A stretch of 64,000 nt of DNA, from contig JAMKCF010000008.1 of assembly GCA_023634235.1 (NCBI GenBank), positions 5,701,676 through 5,765,675 on the forward strand, given 5' to 3'. Origin of the DNA: Pisaster brevispinus (Eukaryota > Echinodermata > Asteroidea > Forcipulatida > Asteriidae). The translations under genes were made by a program, and so were the position numbers. How positions within the stretch are numbered: position 1 is the first letter of the stretch; every line of letters starts with the position of its first letter. The notes beneath the pieces were generated by a model. The model had not been told where the DNA came from and did not search any database. It saw only the letters and a list, made by a program, of their open reading frames with translations. Of this stretch, positions 1 through 12,400 are shown one piece after another.

Positions 1-299
1 ATAGTATATCACTCTGACTATCACTATCTGACTATCAGGCAATCTCAGCTAGAGATGGGTTGTCCCAGCCGTTCTCTCAAGTTGGTAACGGTCCCAAGTA
101 TAGTTGGGACAAACTTTCGGACGGAACATTGGCGTTGATTGGCTGCCGGGGGAAAAAAAATGGACTCTGATGCTGCTGCCTGCTGCTCTAGGACAACCTA
201 GTGGATGAACAGTTGCAACTTATAAGAAAACCTCAACCCAGTTGTTAAAGTGTCGTTGTTTTCTGAACTCTGACTGTTTTGTGTTTGTTTCTTTCACAG

Positions 300-402
300 G
301 GCAACACAATGCATCAGCTAGGTAGAAGATGTCTTGAGATGCAGGGATTACGATGTGGTAATTACCTTACGCGTCGCATTCGTCATGGGAGTCCTTTCAG
401 TG
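300..402 (+). CDS. AGXT2: AGXT2 exon 1 (targeting peptide)
   Basis: A pyrimidine-rich acceptor ends at 299 and the donor TG|GTAAGG follows 402. It codes residues 1-31 from the ATG at 309, with several Arg and one acidic residue, as expected for a mitochondrial presequence. A weaker donor at 358 is possible, but only the 402 donor restores frame into exon 2. Confidence 0.85.
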
Positions 403-3400
403 GTAAGGTCAATCATGATTTGTGGGGAAGATTTGTTGTTTGTCAGCATGGTCAAGGCGTGTTCGTAAAGCACTTGGACATTATTGGTTATTGTCATGAA
501 GATATGTCCATCACTTTACTTGCATGTAAACCAAAGTATACATGGAACAAAAAAGCTGAAAAAGTTTGTGCTCAATCGGTCATCGGAGTCTGGAGGAAAT
601 AGTGAAAAAATAATTTGGGTTTGAACAAAGACAAGTTGACTGGTGTTGGTAGAGCGCCGGTATGTTAATCGGGAGGTCGTTGGTTCAAGTCCAGCTCCAG
701 TCAATTTGTCTTTGTTCAAACCTAAATTATTTTGCAGGACTAGTTAGCCTCATCATTTTACAATGTACTCGTCTGTCCGCTTTTTTGCTATAAGTCAACC
801 TTTCAAATGAAACAGGGCTGCTTTTCAACACTGAACTAGTCAGCTGGACCACTTGGACAGAATTCTAACTGGTCCTCGGGTGTTTTAACTGGCTTTTGGC
901 TAGTGGACCACTGTCAAAGGCAAAGTATACCTTTGGTTTTTGGAACTGTTTGATTGTTTTAATCCTATATAAATGTAGGTATCATATAATAAAACTAACC
1001 TGTGAAAATTTCACTTCAAAAGGTGGTCGCGTTTTTGAGATATCACCAAAAAACCGGAGCGAATATTTCCACGCAGGAAGAATATTCCCTACACGATCTG
1101 AGAAACTTTATGGCCGTCACGCTTCTCAGATTCAAATTTTGGGGGGGATAAAAAGTGATATATTTTTCCATAACCACAGTACTTCGAAGTGAAAAAGTTT
1201 CTCAAAATGCATTTTACTATCCAAAGCTGCTGTATTTCTTACTAAGTAAGTTTTTATTTCCATTAATTTTTAGAGTCACTACCAAATGTATACCTTCCCA
1301 TTAAGGGAGAACGTGCCGTTGGAAATGTGTTGATCAAGGGTTTCTCTGAGAATTGCTGTGTATACAAAAAATAGTTATTGAAAATCTCTCTTGTTTTGGT
1401 CCTGTAAGAAATGTTTGATTGGATGAATTGATGCTTGTGCGTGACGCAATGAACTCATCGACAGGATAGTCATCCAAACTGTCGACAATGGTGTGTTTAA
1501 TTGAAATTAGCCGACAGGCCAGAAATTCTTTCCTCCAACCATTGATGTTTTTGTATATTAACCTTCTTAAGACAAAATTTTGTTTGTTTGTTTGTAGTGA
1601 GCAGTCAGCATTCCAAAGTGCCTCAAATGCCTGAAGTTGTTCCTGTACCTGATACGGACTTTAAAGCAACAGAATATGAGGTAAGTTTGTACATTACTGG
1701 CACATTCACCTCTTTGGACCTCGGTTTGAGTTTCGGACCTGCAACCGAAGCCTTGCATTATGTGGATTGGGTTTTCAGTCCCTGACTAATTGCATGGGTT
1801 TTCCCTATGGACCTTATGCATTGATGTCATCAAACCGCCATTTTAGAGGTACAGTAAAAGGAATGAGGAAACAATGGAAAACGCACATCTTGTACGCGCG
1901 GCGCAGAGTGTGGGCCAATGAGAATCCTTCTATTGACCCCTAGCCGAGGGCGCCCTACTGAATGACGTCATGTGCATAAGGTCTATTTGGGGTATCTTCA
2001 GGGCTACAGGGTACAGTGTCAGGCACTTTGGAGGATTCCTTAGTATCATACTCGGAAAGATGTGATAATATTAATAATTCACATGCTCTTGTTTTCACTA
2101 AACACATCAGATGACCACCATGTTTCAATTCCGTCAAATGCGGTGGTCTCGGTCAAGTGAGAACTGAGAAATAAAAATGTGCATCCTCTTAAGGTGATCC
2201 CTTGGCTGCTGCTTCCCAGGTTGTATCGTAAACTTGGGTATGATCCCTGGCTAAACAGCAGTTCCAGGGTGAATGGCTTTTTACCTGTCTAAGAAGCATC
2301 TTAGTACGAAGCGCTTTGAGACACCCATCGATATAAAGCAAGAAGAACTAAATATTATCATTATCATTATTCAGAACTATTCATTGTTGAATTGTCACAG
2401 CTAGACCCATGGAAGTTGATTGAAATTGTTATTTTGTATTTTCCTTATATACTACTAAACTAAAGGGCTATGATTTACACTGTGCAAATTGCAAGTGTGA
2501 GTTGCTACTGTGCAGCGGCTGCTTTGTTGCAAATAGTTTAGGCAGGTGAGCAAGTGCTACTGTGCAGCAGCAGTACTTGTTATATAAATACAAAGGCATT
2601 GCTAGGGACTGTTTCCTTTGTTCTGTGGGCGTAGTCCCTCAGGATTGTCTTGGGAATGTCACTGGTGTACGTGAGTGAACAGAGTGGTAGTGTGGGATAT
2701 GAAGTGGAGAAAGTGAAACTATGTTCAGAGTACCAGTTGAAGTCGGGCATGTGAGATGTGTGAAGGTTGATACAGGCAGCCAGAGTTCTCCCATGCATGC
2801 TGCGGCACAGATGTATTGGATCTGGTGGTGAGGCATGGAGGAGAGCTGAGCTTGGCAAATCGTAAGTTCTTTTTTAAAATTTTGTTTATGGAGAAAGCCC
2901 AGTGAATTGTTGTAGTGTTTTAAATTAAATATAGGGCACTTGGTCACAAGCATTTTTAGTTTAAAAGAATTGTGATCCAAAAGTAGATATTGCTGAATTT
3001 TGATAATGTGTCTTGATTTACTGGCAAAGTATGCTGAAAAGTTATTATAGACTAACTTTTAAGACCTTGTTCTTGTACAGTTTGGTATTATTTTTACTAC
3101 CTAATTACCCAATTACTACCTAATTACCCAATTACTAATTCAGAGTTTGAATGATTGGAAACTCCTGATGCGAGTAGTAGGACATCCCGCCAAGCTGATG
3201 TGAACCTCGGCTTTGAAGCATAGAGATGTGATAGTTTCTTCAGTGGGCTGGAGTTGGCGACAGGTTTTTATGAGCTAAAGTGTACTGGATACAAGCCATG
3301 GCTGGAAAACTTAAACTGCTGTCGCCTTTGAGCAAAAATGAATGTTCTTGAGATTTCTTGAACATTGAACTGTGGAAGTACGGACTCCATATAACAGTGA

Positions 3401-6400
3401 ATTGATTATGGTTCTTGATTTGGTCAAGGTTTGATCAAATAGAAGATTTGCAAAGTTTGAGACTTTTGTGAAATGTCGTTCACTCGTAGTTTCGGTACTG
3501 GTACACTGAGACTGGAATTATTGAGCGTTAATAAATTCTTGAAAGAATACCGATGGATATTTGAGAATTGAATAAGTGGAGGAACACCATTGGATCTGTG
3601 AGAGTTGAATTATTGACAGGGTTTAAACTTTTGTTGATTATTACCAACTTAATGAATTTTTGAAGATTGTCGTTGAATTACTGAGAATTTTTAATTTAAA
3701 AATACTGTGATCCAAGACGTTAAATATTGTTGGTTTATTGAGTCAATAAGGTTATTTAGAATCAGCAAATCACTAAATTGAGATTTGGTTTGATGGAATT
3801 TTGAAGATTGAATTTATTGAATTTTGAGGTGTGAATTTTTGTAGCTAAAACAGTGGCCACTGAAAAATTATCTTGTATGTATAGTTTTATCCGATGAATT
3901 GTTCTGTAAATAAATTGTATTATCTTGTAAATATAATCTTGGTCGGTGTCAGTGATAATTTATTTCTGCAGCGTTTGTCTTCCCCTGTTGCAAACAGAGA
4001 ACCAAGGGGTTGGCTGTGACATGTACAAGCACGCCTCAAAGTGAAGTTTTCTCTCCTATACAAATAACTTCCTCTGTAACTTCATTTGTTCTCTTCCTGC
4101 AGGGTATCTCTTATGAAGATGCAAGAAATGTACGGACAAACAACATCAACCCAGGTATCTTAGAGTATTACAAGAAGCCGTTGATGTTCCATCAGGGGTA
4201 CATGCAGTGGCTGTTTGACTCGGACGGCAAGCGTTACCTCGATCTGTTCTCCGGAATCGTGACTGTCAGCGTCGGGCACTGTCATCCGTGAGTTGAAGTT
4301 TTTCGCATGAAAAATTGATAAGAAAATCATATAGAGTAATAAACCATAGTGGAAACTGACTGGGTAATTACATGTATAACTCAATTCTGGGAGTGAATTA
4401 AGAAAAAAATTGACAAGAACGGGATGTGAACCTGCTTTCTCGATTGTATCTGTCGGTGGTCGACAAACTGAGCTATCTAGTCATTGGCCACTTTCCAGTT
4501 AAAATATCTCCAAGTGTTGCCACAGTGCTCCAAGTGTTCTCACTCTATTATTAGGCGTGCTTGTACAACAAGGAATAATGGCCTTCAAAAGTTAAGTGTA
4601 AACCAAGTGTAAGCCATTAACTATTTTTTACATTCAACAAATAATCTGTGAAAGTTGTGGTAGTGAAATTTTGAAACTTCCTGCTTTACTTCAGCAAGGT
4701 GAATAAGGCCCTGCATGAGCAGATTGATAAGATATGGCACACCACTAACATCTACATGATCCCAGCCATCTACGAGTACGCTGAGAAGCTTGTGGCTAAA
4801 ATGCCTGGAAACCTTAAAGTGAGTATTTTATTGGCACTACAAAATAACTTCACATGTCCTGGGTCCAATTTCTAAGCTTGCGATCAACATTCTCTTCCTA
4901 CAGGGCAAGCGCTGAATTTCTGCACATAAGCTGTGTGAGCGAAGAATGCCTAGTAGCGTGGAGTACACGCACTCACAAGCAAAAATTCCCTGTGAAATAT
5001 TCTTGGCGTAAGCTTGGAATTCCCTGCTTTTGTAAATGCCGATGCGTTGCTTATGGTGAGCAGAGCTAAGAAATTAGGCCCTGGCATCAAACCTGAATCG
5101 AATCCACCGCCGGGCCTCCATGGTTGTCCTGGTCAGTGATTTACTCTACTTGACTTTCATGTTATTGGTCCTTCCACAGTTTTGTAAATGGTAGAAGGCG
5201 CTTGCTGAAGGCACTTGAACAATGAGAGACACTTCTTAAAGGCACAGTATACGTTTGGTAGTTGTCAAAGACCAGTATCCTCACTTGGTGTATCCCAATA
5301 TATGCATAAAATAACCAACCTGTGAAAATTTGGGCTCAATTGGTCATTGAAGTTGCAAGAAAGTAACGAAAGAAAAAAAAACACCACAGAATTGTGTGCT
5401 TTGCCTGAAGTCTTTCTCAGATTCAAATTTTGGGGTGAAAAATTACCTCTTTCTCTAAAACTACACTAGTTTAAAGAGTGTCGCTTCTAACAGTGTTTTA
5501 TATAGTATCAACAGCTCTCCAAGTAAGTTTTTATGGCCATTCATTTTTGGAGTAATTACCAAAGGTTCCCTCCCTTTAAGACAAGTTTTATAGATTATTT
5601 TAAGTTATTATTACATTAATGTGCATGGAGTCAGTTTATAGGAAAAAAAAGTGAAGCCAAAAACAAGATTGCTTTTGTACACAAATCAACACAAGGAGAC
5701 CTTTCACCAAGACTAGGACAGTGTATTCACACACATACACACACTCAAACTCAACTCAAAGGCTGACATTTTGGCTGGAAAGATTGACGTCTGAAACTGT
5801 AAGAGTGACTGGACACGCTGGAAGTCGAAAGATAGACTGTTGCAGTCATTCGGAACAACTCTGGAGCGTCTTGGTTTCAGACGTCGATCTTGTCATGAGC
5901 CGAACTTAATGTAAATGTTAGGTTCAGTTCGCCTGTCTAAAACAAAACATTTGTTTGGGTCGCTCCTAATGTATTTGGTTCGGCGCGACTCTAGGGCACA
6001 GGTAATTTATTAGTTTTCTTGAAAATGTACCAATTGTAGCAGGTTGCTTAACATTTATATGAAGACTATTCCAATACATAATACAGCGTTGCATACATAG
6101 ACCGGTATTTCATTGCACATGGTTGCACTTCACAAGATCATAAATCATGCTATCAACTGCATGAGGGTTTAAGTTGCGGTCCGTTATTTTGTGTAAAACG
6201 CCTTACTTTGTCTCTGTGATTCCAGAATGTTTACTTTGTGAACAGCGGAACTGAAGCAAATGATCTTGCAGTTACTATGGCTAGGCTACATACAGGTGCA
6301 TATGACATTGTTAGTTTAAGGTAAGTATTGTGAGTTCGGCCCGAGTGTTATGGACCACTGGGCGTTTTGGGTAGCTAGTGTGTAAAGCACTTGTCTCTCA

Positions 6401-9400
6401 CCACTATGGCCCTGGTTCAATTCCCTGGTTCAATTTCCTGGTTCAATGCCACAAGGATTTTTCTCTCGGCCCTCCGGTTTCCCTCCCTCCGGATCAGTAT
6501 GGCTGGTCCCCAGACCCACTGGGCACACCAGACCCAGCCACAAATTAGGCACACCAGACCCATTCGAAAAAAATTAATTTTTGGAGTATTTACCAATCTG
6601 TGATTTGATTTGAGCCACACCATGTTTTTCGTTTCCTTTTGTTCTCAAAAACTGTTGTTGCTGGTCTTGGTTCTGCCCAAGAATTGCTGATCAATAATTT
6701 AAGACGGACGTTTTTGTCAAGTCAGCTTTTTGCGTCCATTCATTGGTTATTTTGATCTTCATTTCAGGAATGCATACCATGGGATCAGTCCAAACCTTCT
6801 AGGTTTAACGTCCCTCGGTAATTGGCTGTATAATGTCCCTGGTGGATATGGGTACCATAATGTGATCAACCCTGATCCATTCAGAGGACCTTGGGGAGGG
6901 GCAAACTGCAGAGATTCCCCTGTCCAGGTGAGCTAATTTTCCTTTTTTTTACTAATTGTTGTAGCCACATGTTACGAGAAACGTATATTTATGCGTCAGT
7001 GGCCTGGCACTACATCATGTTCTACTAGGGGTAAATTCATCCACATCTAACAGTATATTTGCCCCTTGCACGCACCACCGCACATGCCACGGGCACTCTA
7101 CCACCCTCGCCATTTTTAGCCAAGTTGCACATAAACATTATCGTGAATGTGTGAGGGCCGCGTCGCCAAAAATTTGCACTTTGCTGTGTAACCAACTTGG
7201 TTTAACACACAAGGACATTGACTCCTTAAATGGCACAGCCAAAATGATTGTGATGGCATTGGTGAATTGAATCAATTTGATGTTGCATCTGTGTAGGATT
7301 GAGTGTTGTTGAGATGTAAGCCCGCTTCATACTTCACGTGAAACTGAATGCGAAGAATTATGTGATGCAAACAAGACCTAACGCGCAGTTTTCCCCATTT
7401 GTGATGCAAGGAAATTTACTTCCCTTTCTCTATTCGAGTGAATTACAGACCGGGCTTTGTACACCACAACTGACTGAGTTCTCTTCATTGCGCCACCACA
7501 CGATACAATACAAAGCATTGTAACTTTTCTTTAAAATTGTTCTCTCTTTGTACTTTTCCAAGTTGTTGTAAACTTTCATGAGCCTGTTCACTGAGATACA
7601 TTGAGTCGCGCCCTACAGGCCTTAAATGCTTGAACAGACTTTCAAGTGTATTTTCAATTGCAAGATTCTTCTTTTAATTGATGTTGATTAATTACATTCG
7701 TACTGCAATTAAACCATAGCGCTTTCCAATTGTGTGTATAGACAGAGCTGCCAACTCTCCCTGATTTTTCAGAAAGATCCCTGATAATCAGCCAATATTT
7801 TCATGTTCTGATGAACAAATTTGAATATCTTTCTGATTATGAAAAACTTTTTCCCTATTATGTTGAATGTAATACTAAATATCTCCCTGATTGTTGTGAA
7901 AAATCTGTCTGATTGCAAGATGAAAGTGTTGGCAGCTCTGCATAGATGCATTTTCTTTTATCCACTCTGACTTTTTTGTCAGATCCATTTTTTTGTTTTT
8001 GTAACTTTTATAGACCTTAAGCATATGACTTCATTTGAGTGGGACGCCCTTGCCTAGAGGTCAAAAGAACGTTGTTCATTGGCTAGTCCTGTGTGCCGCG
8101 TGTACAAATCGGTGCGTTTTCCATTGTTTCATGATCGGTTTACCTCAAAGATGGCGGCTGAATGACGTCAATGCATGAGGTCCATTGCCGCATACTAATT
8201 CAGAATGTTTCCTCTGCAGATCAATGCAATAATCTTCAAGAAGTTTTCCCATGTCACTATTAACAAACACGGGTCTTACTCTTACTCTTACGATTGAATG
8301 TTTCTTCCTGTAGACGATAAGAAACTGTGAGTGTGCTGCTGGTCAGTGCTACGCAAAAGACATGTACATCGATCAGCTTAAAGATCTCCTACGATTCTCG
8401 GTGCCTAAGAAAGTTGCAGGAATGTTTGCCGAAAGTATTCAGGTATTTGAAACATTTGTCATTACGGCAAAAATATCTTTGCCTTGTTCCCTGTATCCAC
8501 TTGTAACCTTCTTGTACTTAAAATGGGACAGACCATTTTCCCTTCAAAGCTCAGTTTGATTACAATAACGTGGCCGTTTATGAATTGTCGGCTGCAGTTA
8601 CGGCTGCCGCTGTTGCTAAAGAAGGTTGTTGTTCAAGCATCCTGTGCTTCAACACCTGTTCACATGATGAACAAGCCACAGCAAACAGGTATAGCCTTAT
8701 TTAATAATAAAGGCTACCTTGTAGGCTAGTCAGTTGCACATTTGACTCGCCTGCATCAACTACCCTATCGGATGACAATACTTTGAAAATCGTACAAGGC
8801 TACCCAAGATCCAAGTCTAACAAGCCTGCAGCTCTAAGGAGTCACATTTGGCAAGAGACTAAATCTGGCCTTGGAATTTACAGGCAGCAACCATGTGAAT
8901 TAAACTTCTGTTCTGGAAGAAGTGTTGGTTCTGATGAGAACCAGGGTAGAGATAACAGTGCTCTCCTTCGGCTTTTGGAAGAAAAAAAAACAAGTTTTTC
9001 CTCTCGCACGATTGTACTTTTTCTTCCGCAGGGAGTCGGGGGTGCAGTTCAATTCCCCAAAGGATACATTAAAGAAGCATTTGGATTGATTCGGGAGAAG
9101 GGGGGCGTGTGTATATCCGATGAGGTGCAGACGGGCTTCGGTAGGACTGGGGAACACTTCTGGGGCTTTGAAGCACACGATGTGACACCTGACATAGGTA
9201 CAGTTTTTGGACTTGTGTTTATTTACAAAGTCATTTCACTACTTTTAAAGGAACACATTGCCTGTGGATTGGGCACTTTTTGGCTGTAAAAGCATTTGTT
9301 ATGAAATTATTCCAGTTGGAAAGATGTTGAAATGATTATCCACACCAAACATACCTCAAAAATGTGTGGTTTTCCTTGAACTTCATGAGCTAACACGTCA

Positions 9401-12400
9401 TTTTATAAAATGAAAAAATTTAGTTCTAGAAAGTACCAGACCATTTAAGTTCGCGAAGTAAAAGGAAAACCACAGGATTTGGAGTTATATTTGTGTGGAT
9501 CCTTATATTCTACTTTTGAAACATCTTTCAAACCATATTCATTTCATAACAAATGCTGAGATGTAGAACAAGGAGCCATTCCAACAACTTTTTTCCACAT
9601 ACTGTATCTCTTTCATATTCTCTATCAATTCATACCTTCAGCTCTCCTGAGTTATTTTTTCGCATTTAATATTTTTTCTTCTTGTAGCCCCTTACCAAGA
9701 GTGGCTTTTAGCCTTGTTTGGGGTGAACTTGCATGAACAAATTTTTTTAAATTAAAATGCTTTTTATAGCCCAAATCACCCAATCCAAAGGCAACATGTC
9801 CCTTTAAGTTTAGTTGTATTTGTCAAATAAAATTGCAAACATGTATCTACTAAAAATAAGGTGAATAGGTAAAAAGGGGGAAAAGGGCGTACTTGTAACA
9901 TTTAGTCAAGAGTTAATAATTTACTACTCATTGGAACCGTCAGTTATGCGTAGACTCTTCTGTCATCAATCTCCTTTCTTGGTTTAATACGTGATTAAAA
10001 TTATTTACTGCGTTCGTGAACAGGCACCAATTCCCCGAAATCTGAGAAACAATTCATGCACCAATCGTTTCTCAGGTTCAAATGTTTTGGGGTGAAAAAC
10101 TATTCAAACTGATTACAAAATAGTTTATACTGTCAACAGCTGCAGCGCTTCTCAGCAAGTAAGTTTTTATGGTCAATAATTTTAATCTGTAACCCTACTT
10201 TTAAGGAACAATATATTTTGATACATTTAAATTGAATTTTTGAAGGACTGTGTTGTCAAGTTTTGTGATCCACTCATTTTTCAACAGATAGAGTTTATAT
10301 GAGAGTGGGAATGTAAAATAACAATTCTCTTTTTGTTAACCTCATTTTAAATGATTTTTCCTTCAAGTGCAATTTTTGTTCAAATCCCAAAACGCTGCAT
10401 GAATCGCATTTCTGTCCGTACATTTTTGTGTAGGGAATTTATGATTCATTCCTAAATGTTGATGATATTCATTCAAAACTGCATTGAATTTAACCTTTTG
10501 ACTGGTGCAAAAATTCCGCTTTAAAGCATACAGACCCATTTGTTTTTGATTTCCGATGATGTCATGTTTCAAATTTTGCTTTGAAAGAGTATCAAATAAA
10601 ATTATGTTCTTGCACCATTTTAGCGTGAGGTTAGAGACTTGTAAAATTTGTCCTCAAGTTTTATGAAGTTTCTATCCACTAGAAAATGAATGCACCACAC
10701 AAGTGAATTGGATCTTGGAATTCCTCTATGATATGGTATGCTTTCTTCCATTTTGTTTCTTGTAGTGACTTTAGCTAAAGGCATTGGCAATGGCTTCCCG
10801 CTGGCTGCTGTGGTCACCACTCCAGGTAAGAAATGTGGACAGAAAGTGATGTGAAAACAATATTGATATCTGGTTCTATGAAACATGAAGCAAAATCTGG
10901 GAGCAGATCCCAGTTATTTTATTTACTTAATGATTTATTAGTTGTTTATCAGCTGTTTATCCTGTGGAAACCTTTCTGTGAAGCACTTTTTTTTTCAAAG
11001 GTGCCCAGCAATTACCAACATTCATTAATATGAAAATATATAATTGTACCAGACAATACATGTACACAGATATTACAGAGAATATTTTAAAAAGATGATA
11101 GACAAGGAAGCAAGGTTGATAAAATCAATACATTAGTCAACACACTATAAGGGTAGATTTTGGAACCTTAACAGTGCTGAGTTTTGAAAAATCTTCGAAG
11201 AGTATGTTTTTCTATATAATCGTCACCATACACCCCTGCAAAGTATTCTTCCCTGAAATTGGCTGGGAAAAAACAAACAAAAATCGAAAGTCACAAACTG
11301 AGTGGTCATGAAGTGTTGATCTGTCTTCTTTTTTGTTCTCATAGAAATTGCCAAGACACTTAAATCGGCCCTGCATCTGAACACATTTGGAGGCAACCCA
11401 CTAGCTGGAGCAGTTGGTAAGGCAGTCCTAGAGGTACAGTTATGCTTCCTTTTTCCTCCAGCATTTACCATATTGTTTTTCAACTTTGATTTTTCCTTTT
11501 TTATCAGTTTTGGGTTTGTGTGAATTTAGCTGTCTTACACACTTGTTATGTGGCGTGCCATGGCCGAGCTATTAAGAGCACCGGACTCAAGCTCTGGTGT
11601 TTCTGATCAGCAGAGTGGGGGTTCGAGTCCCGGTCATGGAACTTGTGTCCTTGAGCAAGATACTTTACCATAATTTCTTTGTTCTGTGGATGGGACAGTA
11701 AGTGTTAGGTTGGGTGTGCTAGTATTGGTAGTGCTCATAAAAGAACCCAAAACACTTATCTTGGAAGAGTAGGGGTTAACCCGGGTGTTTCCGGTTCACA
11801 TAGCAAGCACCCTTGTTTACAGGTTTCCTCAAGCTTGCGAGCTACAGTGAGTTAGTTCATCATTGGTTTCATCACCAGAAATATATAATAATTTAATTCA
11901 TTTGTCTGTACAGGTTGTTTAGTGAATACTTCTGCTTACATTACAGTTTATACTGAAAATTTCTGTATGAAAAGACTATGTCCGAGAGATTTATAGTTCT
12001 TTGAATCATATTTTTGTTACTTAGAATTGAATAAACTTTTTTAATATTACTTGCCTCAAAATGAAAAGACACAATCGACGACCGGAATCACGTGACTCAT
12101 AATGTCATAGTGGGTATACAATGTAAACAAACCAAGCTAGCAATGCACAGTGAGCATGGAAAAGCATGGCTGCTTCCCACCTTACGGCAGAAGCGCTTGG
12201 AAGCAGCCATGCGTTTCCATTCACGCTGCGTGTTGCTTGCTTGGTTTGTTTGCATTTTATACCCTCTATGGGTCATGTGACTGCAGTCGCCGATTGTGTC
12301 TATTGAATGTCAATGTATTAATGTGATTTGTCATGTATTGTTTTCAAAAGATTGATCTTTTCATTTTGACTCGTCTGTTCTTGTCTTGCAGGCAATACCC

